Both the position numbers and the translations under genes were made by a program. From Algoriphagus sp. CAU 1675 (lineage in GTDB: Bacteria > Bacteroidota > Bacteroidia > Cytophagales > Cyclobacteriaceae), in assembly GCF_029222925.1 (NCBI RefSeq), contig NZ_JARHUI010000002.1, positions 496,001-560,000 of the forward strand: a stretch of DNA of 64,000 bases, written 5' to 3'. Under the pieces are notes generated by a model. It did no database searches and was not told the DNA's origin. It saw nothing but the letters and a program-made list of their open reading frames with translations. The first letter of the stretch is position 1. The number at the start of each line of letters is the position of its first letter. This document shows, in pieces, positions 34,953 through 43,875 of the stretch.

Positions 34953-37900
34953 TTAGAAGCTGACATTCAGACCGAAAGTGTAACCTCTAGTAACTGGATA
35001 GTTACCTACGTCGATACCGAATGTCAAGTCAGCGTTACCACCAACCGCAGGATCCAAACCTTCATAACCAGTAATGGTGAATAGGTTGTTTGCAGAAGCA
35101 AATAGTCTCAATCTTTCAAGATTCCACTTATCCAACAAGTTCTGAGGAAGTGTATAACCCAAAGTTACGTTCTGAAGTCTTAGGTAAGAACCATCTTCCA
35201 CATAGAAAGAGTTAGCAACAGTTGATGTAGAGAAGTTAGAAGTTCTATCCACAATTGGAATAGTGGCATCCAAATTCTGAGGAGTCCAAGCATTTTTCAA
35301 ACGCTCAGAGATAGCAGCACCTTCGAAAGTTGGGAAGAAGTCAGTAAACCACTTAGACTGGTTCCAAACCTCGTTTCCAATTGAAGTGTATAGGTAAGCA
35401 GAAAGATCAAGTCCTTTGTAGCTTACGGTGAAGTTAACACCACCGGTAAAGTCTGGAATTGGATTACCCAATACAGTTCTGTCATCAGGAGTAATTACAC
35501 CGTCACCATCGATATCAGCATACTTGAATCGTCCCGGAGCAGCACCGTCCTGAGTTGCATGAGAATTCACGTCCTCTTGATTTCTAAACAAACCCTCTAC
35601 TTTGTATCCGAAGAAGGTAGAAAGAGGCTGTCCCACTTGGTTTCTGATCGGAGTAATTCCACGATAAGCTGGATTCACGGAAGTGATCACTCTCAAACCT
35701 GGAGCAAGAGCAACGATTTCATTCTTCAATACAGAACCTGTTACGGTCAAGTTATAAGTGAATTCTGAAGAAAGGTTTCCTTTAGTAGACACCAAAAGAT
35801 CCACCCCTCTGTTTAACATCTCACCGATGTTCACTGCTGGAGGAGAAGCATTGCTACCTGCAGTCAAAGGAATTGGAACAGTGAACAACAAGTCCTTGGT
35901 ATCTTTTCTCCACCAGTCAAAGATTACGTCCAAACGGCCGTTGAAGAAGGTACCATCAAAACCTACGTTTTTGGTCTCTGCAGTTTCCCACTGTGCGTTA
36001 GGGTTACCAATACGGGTTCTTCTGAAACCGATTTGAGCAGAGGAGTTAGAACCAGTGATATCATAAGAAGAAGCTCCTACGTTACCACCGAATAGAGAAT
36101 ACTGGTTGTTAGGGTCTACGTTGTTGGAATTACCCATTTGTCCCCAACCACCACGGATTTTTAAATCATCGATCCAGGTTGCACTTTGCAAGAAAGCTTC
36201 TGAAGAAATTCTCCAAGCAGCAGAAAACGCAGGGAATGTACCATATCTAGCGTTAGCACCGAATCTTGAAGAACCGTCACGTCTTACAACTGCACTGAAC
36301 AAATACTTGTCGTTGTACGCATAGTTCAAACGACCGAAGTAAGAGTTGAAGTTTACACCTCTATACAAGCTGGAGTTAACAATACGGCTGGAAACCGGAA
36401 GGTTGGAAATATTGATAAAGTCCGGATCCTTAGAGAAAGGATTCTGACCAGAAGCAGAGATATCTCTACCTGCACCTGTATTCAAAGCTTCCTGACCAGC
36501 AATTACATCAAATGCATGCTTATCAAAAGTTCTTTTCCAGCTAACAGTGTTGGTGAAAGTCCATCCGTAAACAAATCCAGATCCTTCAGAATAACCGAAA
36601 GCAGAGTTGTTTTCAGAGTTTTCATACTGCAATCTGGAGTAGTTCCAGTAGTAGTAGTTATTGTAACGACCACCGATGGAAGTTCTGAATTTCAGATCAT
36701 CCAAGATGTCATATTCAGCATAAACGTTACCAAAGATATTGGCATTGAAGTTTCTGTTGTCACGCTGACCTTCTCTGTTAGCGATTGGGTTTCTTGGGTT
36801 GTTGAAACCTCTAGCAGCCGTACCAGCATAACCTCCGAACTCATCATAAACTGGGATGATGGAAGGCATACGGAAAGCTGAAAGGATATCGTTTTCATCC
36901 TGTGCTACACCTCTACCGCCATTTCCACCAGTCTGACCCAATACCTGACGGTAAGTAGCCTGGAAGTTTTCACCAATTCTCAATTTCTTGGTTACGTCGA
37001 ATTCAGAGTTAGCTCTGAAGGTCATTCTGCGGAAATTGTTGACCATCATGATACCAGCCTGATCCTGGAAACCTAAACCAACAAAGAATCTACTAGTCTC
37101 AGAACCACCGTTCAAACCGATAGAATGTCTGTTCAAAGGAGCATTTCTAGTCAACTCTTTGTACCAATCAGTTCCTTCACCAGTTGCAGCTCTTACAACC
37201 TGATATACTGGACCTTTTGTAGGATCTACGTTGTAAAGTGCTCTTTGAGCTTCCAATTCAGAAGCCGAGAAAGGACCTGCCACACCTGAGGCACCTCCTA
37301 CGTTGATGTAGTAAGGCAACACTGGAGTAGAACCAGAACCAAATTGAGGGTGGCTATAGTTTGGAGCTCTTCCGTCAATCGCAGCCTGGTTAGTTTCTGC
37401 CAACCAAGTATAGGTAGCAAAATCCTGAGGGTTCATCATATCCAAACCTTGGCCAGGAGTGGTAACACCGAACATACCGTTGTAATCCACTCTCAATTTC
37501 TTATCACCTCTTTGACCTCTTTTGGTAGTATAGATAATCACACCGTTAGCTGCACGAGCACCATAAATGGAAGCCGCAGCCGCATCTTTCAATACAGTAG
37601 TAGACTCGATGTCATCTGGATTCAAGAAATCTGTAGTTTCTACAGGTAGACCATCTACAATGTACAAAGGCTCATTACCACCGAAGGCACCAAAACCACG
37701 TACACGAATGATGGAAGTAGTGCCAGGCTGACCGTTGGTAATTACAGTCACACCGGATACACGACCCTGAAGAGTTTGTTCTACGTTACCAGTTGGGATT
37801 ACAGTCAAGTCCTTAGGACTTACAGTTGCAATCGCACCGGTAGTTTCGCGTCTTGAGTCGATGGTATAACCAGTTACGACCATCTCGGTAAGAGTCTGCT

Positions 37901-38201
37901 CGTCAGGACTCATGCTCACATCAACAACGCTGCGGTTTCCTACTACTTGTTCAATAGTAGCATAACCAATAAAAGAAAATACTAAGACCGCTTGGTCATT
38001 AGGTACATTGAGGGAAAATTTACCGTCAATGTCTGTGGCGGTACCAGTGGTGGTTCCTTTTACCAGGACAGAAACACCTGGAAGTCCCACATCGTACTCA
38101 TCCAGTACTGTACCAGTTACTACTCTCTGAGCGAAAGCAGCAGAACTGGCTAAAACTAAGAGCATTAGAAATACACTTAGACTTTTGTAAACATTTTTCA
38201 T
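34953..38201 (-). CDS. SusC/RagA-family TonB-dependent outer-membrane channel
   Basis: A 1082-residue outer-membrane receptor that imports nutrients with SusD, powered by TonB-ExbBD. The signal peptide ends at FAQR (about 24). A carboxypeptidase-like regulatory domain at about 25-100 (VTGTVLDEYDVGLPGVSVLV) is followed by the TonB box-plug region with MVVTGYTIDSRRETTGAIA and GTTSIIRVRGFGAFGGNEPL, and a barrel of about 850 residues ending RGYTFGLNVSF. There is no STN domain, so it is not a sigma-regulator-coupled transducer. Start at 38201 (MKN); an ATG two codons upstream is also possible. It heads an operon with susD. Confidence 0.96.
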   Translation of the reverse strand: MKNVYKSLSVFLMLLVLASSAAFAQRVVTGTVLDEYDVGLPGVSVLVKGTTTGTATDIDGKFSLNVPNDQAVLVFSFIGYATIEQVVGNRSVVDVSMSPDEQTLTEMVVTGYTIDSRRETTGAIATVSPKDLTVIPTGNVEQTLQGRVSGVTVITNGQPGTTSIIRVRGFGAFGGNEPLYIVDGLPVETTDFLNPDDIESTTVLKDAAAASIYGARAANGVIIYTTKRGQRGDKKLRVDYNGMFGVTTPGQGLDMMNPQDFATYTWLAETNQAAIDGRAPNYSHPQFGSGSTPVLPYYINVGGASGVAGPFSASELEAQRALYNVDPTKGPVYQVVRAATGEGTDWYKELTRNAPLNRHSIGLNGGSETSRFFVGLGFQDQAGIMMVNNFRRMTFRANSEFDVTKKLRIGENFQATYRQVLGQTGGNGGRGVAQDENDILSAFRMPSIIPVYDEFGGYAGTAARGFNNPRNPIANREGQRDNRNFNANIFGNVYAEYDILDDLKFRTSIGGRYNNYYYWNYSRLQYENSENNSAFGYSEGSGFVYGWTFTNTVSWKRTFDKHAFDVIAGQEALNTGAGRDISASGQNPFSKDPDFINISNLPVSSRIVNSSLYRGVNFNSYFGRLNYAYNDKYLFSAVVRRDGSSRFGANARYGTFPAFSAAWRISSEAFLQSATWIDDLKIRGGWGQMGNSNNVDPNNQYSLFGGNVGASSYDITGSNSSAQIGFRRTRIGNPNAQWETAETKNVGFDGTFFNGRLDVIFDWWRKDTKDLLFTVPIPLTAGSNASPPAVNIGEMLNRGVDLLVSTKGNLSSEFTYNLTVTGSVLKNEIVALAPGLRVITSVNPAYRGITPIRNQVGQPLSTFFGYKVEGLFRNQEDVNSHATQDGAAPGRFKYADIDGDGVITPDDRTVLGNPIPDFTGGVNFTVSYKGLDLSAYLYTSIGNEVWNQSKWFTDFFPTFEGAAISERLKNAWTPQNLDATIPIVDRTSNFSTSTVANSFYVEDGSYLRLQNVTLGYTLPQNLLDKWNLERLRLFASANNLFTITGYEGLDPAVGGNADLTFGIDVGNYPVTRGYTFGLNVSF

Positions 38202-38685
38202 AAACATAGATAGATTGGGTAACAAGATTAATCTCAATTACTTGTTTGTTAATTGATAATGCAATCGTTTGCGATTATTCTCAAAATAATTGCAATAGAA
38301 GAGTCCTGAATTTCCAGGGGTCTATTGCTATTATACCTTGGTATGAATACCTGCAAAAAGGATAAAATCCTATAGGTTTGAGCGCATCTGACGATGCTAC
38401 GGTTGGGGGTGAAGTCGCTAAGAAAGATAGGTCATTGGCAATCATTTTGGGTTTTACTGTTTCACTTAATTGTCAATGTTAAAGATTCTTAAACAAATTT
38501 CAAATTTCTTAGCATAAATAAAATATGGTAAAGCTCAATTTTTCCTTAGGCTTTGTTTGCCTCTTTACCTGGATTCATCATCTTTTTTTTGAAAATCGAT
38601 CAAAGTCCATACTTAAAAGTCTTAATTACCAATTAATTCCAATCAAACCCTCTTTTTTTTGACCCTTTTTCCAAATGAAAAAAAA
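38202..38685. other. Long intergenic leader region before susC
   Basis: 484 bases without a supported coding frame, between the end of the OmpA/TPR gene and the susC start on the minus strand. It holds several hairpins and palindromes (38292-38397) described separately. No full TTG/TAnnTTTG promoter pair for susC was found on the minus strand. Confidence 0.6.
38292..38397 (-). promoter_or_regulatory. Folded leader or operator region of susC
   Basis: Four nested or adjacent elements: a hairpin with 8-bp arms GCAATAGA/TCTATTGC (38292-38299, 38321-38328) and an inner CCTG/CAGG stem; a 12-bp palindrome ATACCTTGGTAT (38333-38344); a short GGAT-AAA-ATCC hairpin (38361-38371); and GCATC-TGAC-GATGC (38384-38397). 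They lie 90-200 bases before susC. Either a structured 5' UTR that controls susCD expression, or binding sites for a regulator, would explain them. Confidence 0.5.
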
Positions 38686-40482
38686 TTATTTACTCGATTT
38701 ATTTTTTTTATACCAATCGAAAAATCCCTCTCTGTTCCGGAATTCTTCAAAGTTGGGATCTGTCAAAATATACTCGGAAAGGAAAGAGGAGGCAGCGAGT
38801 GCTTTCTCCAACTGAATGCTGGCCACCTCAAATTGTCCACTATTAGCGGCTATCAGCGCTAAGCCATAATAACCGAATCCATATTCCCTGTTTTTTAGAA
38901 CGGATTCTTCAAATGCAAGGGATGCATTCACAAAATCTCCCGCCAAATAATAAGCCAGTCCTTTATTAAATAAGTCTTTGGAATCAGAAAATGGATAATC
39001 AAAACGTAAAACTGCAAGCTTATAGTCCCCTCTCAAAATATCCAAAGCTCCGCGAAGACCTTCATTGGTTTTCAAAAACTCCGGATCTCGACTCTTGCTT
39101 GCTGCTTCTGACAGCTTAATGTAAGCCTCCCAATACGCCCCTTTCAATGCAAGGATCTGACCCATATTATAAAATAGGTAGGGATGAGGCTCGATTCTTA
39201 TCCCTTGCTCAAGTAGCCGGATCCCCTCACTCCAAAGTTTTTCTCTCAAATCTGGATCCACGGTACGTTGGGCAAGCCTCATTTTGACCACTGCCAAGTT
39301 ATTATAAGGCATTGAGGAATTGAAAAGCTCTGTCATCCTTGAATAAATCAACGCTTTGTCCTCTAACCTCGGGCTTTCTTCCGCTCCTTTGACCCAGTCA
39401 TCAAAAGAAAGAGAGCTTACAGAGCTGGGTTTATCCAATTCCTCCTTTAAAACTGCATACTCTGATGGGGCGAGGCCTTGGTTTGGACCTGATACAATTT
39501 CGATTTTTGCGGCCCTAAGATTTGGATACAAGTCTCGGGAAACTTGTTCAAAACCAGGTATTTTTTTCAATTCCAGCTGCTGGGACAAAAAGTCCGATTC
39601 CTCCATTAAAATTGAATAGTAGCGCTCTCTTAATGCTGAAGAGATTTTATCGTAACCTGTCAATAGTAGTCTTAGATCAAACCAATCATTCCATCTGGAG
39701 TTGACTTCAATCAAATCTTCCCGAAGCAGGATATTCTCCGAAATCAACAAATCCTTTACTACCAAAGCCCTGTCCATTCCGAGTTTACTGTTTCTCCCCT
39801 CCTCCTTTTCCGGAGATTGCAAGCCGGTCACTTTAACCGATGAAACCACAGGGTTTTTCATTAAAAAGGTCCTTAGCTGATTCAATTGATTCAAATTGTT
39901 ATCAGACTCTTCAAATTCAGCAGTTCCCGGATCAAACAGAATTGTAAATTCAGCTGTCTGTTGAACAGCCATTACTTCGGCCCTTTTTGAAAACATCATT
40001 CCCAACACAGGAATATCCTCTCCTGGTATCACCTGACCTATTTTTGCCAAAAAAGCTGTCGTTTTCACCCCTTGACTGATCACACGCTTTTCGTAAGGCT
40101 TTCCTGTTTTCCTTTTTCCTTGGAAAAAAATTAGCTCGAGATTTGCACCGCCCATCCAGGGTTCAAAAGCAAGTTTAAAATCTTGCTCGTAAGAATAATT
40201 GGCCAGGCCTTTTCTCAAAAAGAGTGAGCCAAGATCAAGAGACTTTTCCCCTGCCTTAAAAATCAATCTTAATTCCGGATTTCGGGGAATAACTACAGAT
40301 TCGATAGGAATGGTACCCTTGACCGAAAATTGAACTGAATCCCTGAAATATTCCAACTTGGAAGGAACTACTTCCGCATCTTTCAAAAAGCGAAGTTCCT
40401 GAGCAGGGAGAGGAAGCTCCCAAAAGCAGAATAGAAATAAAATCAATATAATTTTTGGATTCGGAAACAATCGGGCCAACAT
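38686..40482 (-). CDS. Exported protein with OmpA-like region and TPR repeats
   Basis: A 598-residue protein with an N-terminal signal peptide (about 1-27). The stretch at about 180-260, FTILFDPGTAEFEESDNNLN and SKLGMDRALVVKDLL, resembles the OmpA C-terminal peptidoglycan-binding fold, although the usual GHTD motif is replaced by GLQSPE, so binding to peptidoglycan is doubtful. The C-terminal 200 residues form tetratricopeptide-type helix pairs (LFYNMGQILALKGAYWEAYI, LFNKGLAYYLAGDFVNASLAF, GYYGLALIAANSGQFEVA). It is transcribed alone and divergent from the PspC-like gene. I do not recognise a named family; an envelope scaffold role is plausible. Confidence 0.75.
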   Translation of the reverse strand: MLARLFPNPKIILILFLFCFWELPLPAQELRFLKDAEVVPSKLEYFRDSVQFSVKGTIPIESVVIPRNPELRLIFKAGEKSLDLGSLFLRKGLANYSYEQDFKLAFEPWMGGANLELIFFQGKRKTGKPYEKRVISQGVKTTAFLAKIGQVIPGEDIPVLGMMFSKRAEVMAVQQTAEFTILFDPGTAEFEESDNNLNQLNQLRTFLMKNPVVSSVKVTGLQSPEKEEGRNSKLGMDRALVVKDLLISENILLREDLIEVNSRWNDWFDLRLLLTGYDKISSALRERYYSILMEESDFLSQQLELKKIPGFEQVSRDLYPNLRAAKIEIVSGPNQGLAPSEYAVLKEELDKPSSVSSLSFDDWVKGAEESPRLEDKALIYSRMTELFNSSMPYNNLAVVKMRLAQRTVDPDLREKLWSEGIRLLEQGIRIEPHPYLFYNMGQILALKGAYWEAYIKLSEAASKSRDPEFLKTNEGLRGALDILRGDYKLAVLRFDYPFSDSKDLFNKGLAYYLAGDFVNASLAFEESVLKNREYGFGYYGLALIAANSGQFEVASIQLEKALAASSFLSEYILTDPNFEEFRNREGFFDWYKKNKSSK

Positions 40483-40543
40483 TTTGCTTTACTATTTCGT
40501 CAATGTTTTTTTTGTAAATTACCAAGTACTAAACCACAAGACT

Positions 40544-40762
40544 ATGGAAAAGCTAAAGCTGTTTTTTGAAGAAAGGGCATTTGGGGTATGCTCCAGACTG
40601 GGTGAAAAGCTCAACTTTCCTATTGATAGTATTCGGCTGTTTTTTATTTATTCATCCTTCATCACCCTTGGATCACCTGTCATTTTATATGTATCTATGG
40701 CCATGTTGATGAAAATTCGAAAGTACTTCCGAAAAATGAATAACCCCGTACTTTTTGATTAA
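40544..40762 (+). CDS. PspC-domain small membrane protein
   Basis: A 72-residue protein that is a bare PspC domain: KLKLFFEERAFGVCSRLGEKLNFPIDSIRLFF has the family's GVC-x-LA-x-yF core with lysine-rich edges, followed by one or two hydrophobic stretches (FIYSSFITLGSPVILYVSMAML). The usual C-terminal extension is missing. PspC proteins sense envelope stress in other bacteria. I start it at 40544; a longer frame from 40484 would overlap the divergent promoter region. It is convergent with the glycosyltransferase and overlaps its stop by four bases. Confidence 0.75.
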   Translation: MEKLKLFFEERAFGVCSRLGEKLNFPIDSIRLFFIYSSFITLGSPVILYVSMAMLMKIRKYFRKMNNPVLFD

Positions 40763-41766
40763 AGATCAGAGAAGTTCCTTTTTCGGAGGATCAGGTGATT
40801 AAAAAAAACAAAGCGTACCGGACCAGTTTTTTCCACTTCAAATCCATGTTTCGGGACAATTGGATTTTTCTCAATTAATTTCCGGCTTGTCCAAAAATCC
40901 CAATAACCCCTAACTATAGCCTTTGCCAATGGCCTTTGCCCTTTGAGAAAATAGGAAAAGGCCGCCATGTATTCCAGAACAAACTTGGGTATATAAACTA
41001 GGGCAAACCTGCTTTTTGGAGCATTTTTGAAAATCATGCTTAAACTATTTCTGATATTCAGATATAGCTTTCGAGGGCTGGATCTATCCAAAGTAGCCCC
41101 TCCCAAATGGTAAACAACAGATTTTCCTGTATAACCAATTTTCCAACCTGCCTTGCGCATTCTCCAGCAAAGGTCAATTTCTTCCATATGGGCAAAAAAA
41201 TGGGCATCAAACCCTTCCTGTTGGTGAAACAGGTCAGCCCTGATTGCAAAACAGGCCCCAGAAGCCCAGTCCACATCTATTGGATTATCATACTGGCCAT
41301 GATCTTCCTCCACTGTATTCCAAATTCTCCCTCTACAGTAGGGATAATATAAGGAGTCCAAAAAACCTCCCCCAGCACCGGCATAATCAAACTTGGATTT
41401 ATCCTGATAGGAAAGAATCTTCGGCTGGACAGCAGCGAGATCGGAATCCGATTCCAGAACTTCGATCAAATCCAAATCCCAACCCGGAACTGCTTCCACA
41501 TCAGAATTGAGCAAAATATAGTATTTGTACTTCCCTTTCAGCTCCTCAAGTCCCCAATTATAACCTCCGGCATATCCAAAGTTTTCCTTGAGTAAAATAG
41601 TCTGCACGTTGGGGAATTTAGAATTCAATAGCTGGATGGAGGAATCCGTACTTGCATTGTCAATCACCCAAATATCGAATTCCGAGCCAGAAACGACAGA
41701 AGGGAGGAAGGTCTTGAGCATTTCTTCCCCATTATAATTGAGTATGACAATAGCAGCCTTTCTCAT
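40759..41766 (-). CDS. Family 2 glycosyltransferase
   Basis: A 335-residue inverting glycosyltransferase of the GT-A fold. AIVILNYNGEEMLKTFLPSV opens the nucleotide-binding domain, VIDNASTDSSIQLL follows, and YILLNSDVEAVPGWDLDLIE near 86-105 has the DxD-like metal site. GGFLDSLYYPYCRG, ASGACFAIRADLF and EEIDLCWRMRKAGWK are typical of the rhamnosyltransferase-like GT2 subfamily. It ends four bases inside the convergent PspC gene and its start overlaps the YbaB stop by four bases, so it is co-transcribed with ybaB and maybe hisS. Acceptor unknown. Confidence 0.92.
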   Translation of the reverse strand: MRKAAIVILNYNGEEMLKTFLPSVVSGSEFDIWVIDNASTDSSIQLLNSKFPNVQTILLKENFGYAGGYNWGLEELKGKYKYYILLNSDVEAVPGWDLDLIEVLESDSDLAAVQPKILSYQDKSKFDYAGAGGGFLDSLYYPYCRGRIWNTVEEDHGQYDNPIDVDWASGACFAIRADLFHQQEGFDAHFFAHMEEIDLCWRMRKAGWKIGYTGKSVVYHLGGATLDRSSPRKLYLNIRNSLSMIFKNAPKSRFALVYIPKFVLEYMAAFSYFLKGQRPLAKAIVRGYWDFWTSRKLIEKNPIVPKHGFEVEKTGPVRFVFFNHLILRKRNFSDL

Positions 41767-42098
41767 CCAAACATGCCTCCCAGATCCATGCCTGGAATAT
41801 TGGGAATCATCCCTTCAGTTGCGGATTTCATGGCAGCCTTGATTTTACCGTCAATGGCCTCCATGGCAATATTCGTGGCAGCTACCACCAAATCACTGAG
41901 CATTTCCTTGTCAGAAGGGGTCAAAAGTGATTCATCCATTTCAATTTTCAGGACCTTTCGTTCACCATTTACGGTAACTTTTACCATCCCCCCTCCGGAT
42001 TCCCCTTCAGCTGTGAGATAAACAAGTTTGGCTTGGGCTTCTTTTATTTTAGCCTGTGCTTCCTTCACTTTGTTCATCATATTCATGAAATCAAACAT
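41763..42098 (-). CDS. YbaB/EbfC nucleoid-associated protein
   Basis: A 111-residue DNA-binding protein of the YbaB/EbfC family, thought to shape the nucleoid and regulate genes. The N-terminal helix MFDFMNMMNKVKEAQAKIKE is methionine-rich as usual; then VKVTVNGERKVLKIEMDESLL is the central sheet and LVVAATNIAMEAIDGKIKAAM the C-terminal helix. I choose the start at 42098, because the 12 codons before it are unconserved. Its stop overlaps the glycosyltransferase start (ATGA). Confidence 0.93.
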   Translation of the reverse strand: MFDFMNMMNKVKEAQAKIKEAQAKLVYLTAEGESGGGMVKVTVNGERKVLKIEMDESLLTPSDKEMLSDLVVAATNIAMEAIDGKIKAAMKSATEGMIPNIPGMDLGGMFG

Positions 42099-42144
42099 AT
42101 GCTTTGTGTTTTTTATTTTAGAACTATAGACCAATTGGCCTGAA

Positions 42145-43506
42145 TCAGGAAAGCAGCTCCACTGCCTGAAAAATAGTCAAATCCTCCTGAACACCAGTTT
42201 CAAGATTCTTCAAGGCCAAAGAATGCCTTTCTATTTCCTGGTCTCCACAAATCCCAACGTAAGGCACTCCTTTCTTACTGGCATAATCCAACTGTTTTTT
42301 CATCTTAGCCTGGTCCGGATAAATCTCAGCCCTTACCCCAGCTTTTCTAAACTGCTGAAGAACAGACAAGGCATATCTAAATCCCTTTTCGTCAAAATAG
42401 GTCAGTAATATTTTGGTGCTTTGAATACTTTCTTCAGGAAACAATCCAAGCTCTTCCAATACATCATACAAGCGATCAACTCCAAAGGAAAAGCCAACTC
42501 CGGAAACACCAGAAAGACCAAACACCCCGGTAAGATTATCATATCTACCTCCTCCACTCACAGATCCTATGGACACGTTATTCACCTTCACTTCAAATAT
42601 AGCTCCGGTATAGTAGGAAAGCCCTCTGGCTAACATGACATCAAAATCCACATGGTCCAGATTTTCTCCCATGCTTTGCAGAATCCCAAACACCTCTTCC
42701 AACTCCTTCACACCCTGAAGACCTGTTTCACTGGAAGACAAGAAATCTTTCAAAAACCCAACCTTCCCTGCATAATCGGATTGAAGTTCGACCAATGGAG
42801 CTAATTTTTCAATGGAGCTATTATCGAATCCTTTTTGGGATAGTTCTTCACTTACTTTTTCCCAACCGATTTTATCCAACTTATCAATAGCAACACACAA
42901 AGGAGCTTCTTTTCCCTCCTCCCCAATTGCCTCGGCGATTCCGGTCAGAATTTTTCGGTTATTGATTTTGATGCTGTAATCCTGAAGCCCTAAGTTTGAA
43001 AATACCCTACGGATCATCAAGACGATCTCTGCCTCGCAGACCAAGCTATCCGTACCAACCACGTCGGCATCGCATTGGTAAAATTCACGATATCTCCCTT
43101 TCTGAGGCCGATCCGCTCGCCAAACAGGCTGGATTTGGAATCGCTTAAAAGGAAAAGTCAATTCATTTCTGTTCATCACCACAAATCGGGCAAAAGGAAC
43201 GGTCAGGTCATACCGAAGCCCTTTTTCGGAGACTTTGGACAAAGTCGCTGATGCCCCCTTCTCCAGGTCCTCAGCCGATACATTTTTCAGGTAATCCCCG
43301 CTATTCAGGATTTTAAAAAGCAGTTGATCCCCTTCATCCCCATACTTCCCAGTAAGCGTGCTGAGATTTTCCATTGCTGGGGTTTCTATCTGGCTATATC
43401 CAAACAACTGAAAAGTATCCTTGATGGTATCCAAAATAAAGTTTCTTCGAGCCATTTGAACCGGCCCAAAATCTCGCGTACCCTTTGGTAAACTCGGCTT
43501 TTGCAT
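42145..43506 (-). CDS. hisS: Histidine-tRNA ligase
   Basis: Class II aminoacyl-tRNA synthetase charging tRNA-His, 453 residues. KGTRDFGPVQMARRNFIL is the start of the catalytic domain, YDLTVPFARFVVMNRNELTFPFKRFQIQPVWRADRPQKGRYREFYQCD spans motif 2 with its tRNA and ATP contacts, and ARGLSYYTGAIFEV with SVSGGGRYDNL is the HisA and motif 3 region. The C-terminal anticodon-binding domain (about 360-450) has VRAEIYPDQAKMKKQLDYA. ybaB and the glycosyltransferase follow on the same strand. Confidence 0.98.
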   Translation of the reverse strand: MQKPSLPKGTRDFGPVQMARRNFILDTIKDTFQLFGYSQIETPAMENLSTLTGKYGDEGDQLLFKILNSGDYLKNVSAEDLEKGASATLSKVSEKGLRYDLTVPFARFVVMNRNELTFPFKRFQIQPVWRADRPQKGRYREFYQCDADVVGTDSLVCEAEIVLMIRRVFSNLGLQDYSIKINNRKILTGIAEAIGEEGKEAPLCVAIDKLDKIGWEKVSEELSQKGFDNSSIEKLAPLVELQSDYAGKVGFLKDFLSSSETGLQGVKELEEVFGILQSMGENLDHVDFDVMLARGLSYYTGAIFEVKVNNVSIGSVSGGGRYDNLTGVFGLSGVSGVGFSFGVDRLYDVLEELGLFPEESIQSTKILLTYFDEKGFRYALSVLQQFRKAGVRAEIYPDQAKMKKQLDYASKKGVPYVGICGDQEIERHSLALKNLETGVQEDLTIFQAVELLS

Positions 43507-43600
43507 GCGTTATTTTTTGGTGATTAAAGCCCAAATTTACCGAAAAAAAGCATAAATCCCCCAGTTTAAAGAGAGTTGCATAATTTATTCCAGTATTCCC

Positions 43601-43632
43601 TTAGGCAGAAAGGAAATGTTTACTTACCTTTG
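43601..43632 (+). promoter_or_regulatory. Promoter of the 48-residue basic protein gene
   Basis: TACCTTTG at 43625-43632 is a perfect -7 box, with a TTAG at 43601-43604 in the -33 position at a 20-base spacing. The gene starts 39 bases after the -7 box. Confidence 0.6.
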
Positions 43633-43670
43633 CGCTTCGTTTCGAAACAAATCATTAAAAGCATACGACC

Positions 43671-43817
43671 ATGGCAGTTACTACTCTGAAGAGAAAATTA
43701 AGAAGAAAAAGACAAGGTCAGAACACACGTGTAATCAAGATCAAGCAACTTTGTGCGCAGCCAGTGATTAAAAACGTGGATATAGAAGAACTGAAGAAGT
43801 CTTTCGAAAAGAAATAA
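43671..43817 (+). CDS. Small, highly basic protein (48 residues)
   Basis: A 48-residue protein starting MAVTTLKRKLRRKRQ, followed by a short strand-like stretch TRVIKIKQL and an acidic-basic helix DIEELKKSFEKK. It has 15 or so Lys/Arg, the profile of a ribosomal or nucleic-acid-binding protein. The gene is complete: promoter with a perfect TACCTTTG box, ATG start, TAA stop and a strong terminator 27 bases later. It lies between hisS (divergent) and a metallophosphoesterase. I do not recognise a named family; a small ribosome-associated protein specific to the phylum is the most likely role. Confidence 0.78.
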   Translation: MAVTTLKRKLRRKRQGQNTRVIKIKQLCAQPVIKNVDIEELKKSFEKK

Positions 43818-43843
43818 TTTCCCATCCCGGGATATTAGTCACG

Positions 43844-43868
43844 AGCGGCCAAGAGCCGCTTTTTTTTT
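43844..43868 (+). terminator. Terminator after the small basic protein gene
   Basis: Stem AGCGGC/GCCGCT (43844-43849 with 43855-43860) and eight T. The strength of this signal supports the small gene before it. Confidence 0.9.
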
Positions 43869-43875
43869 GCCTAAA

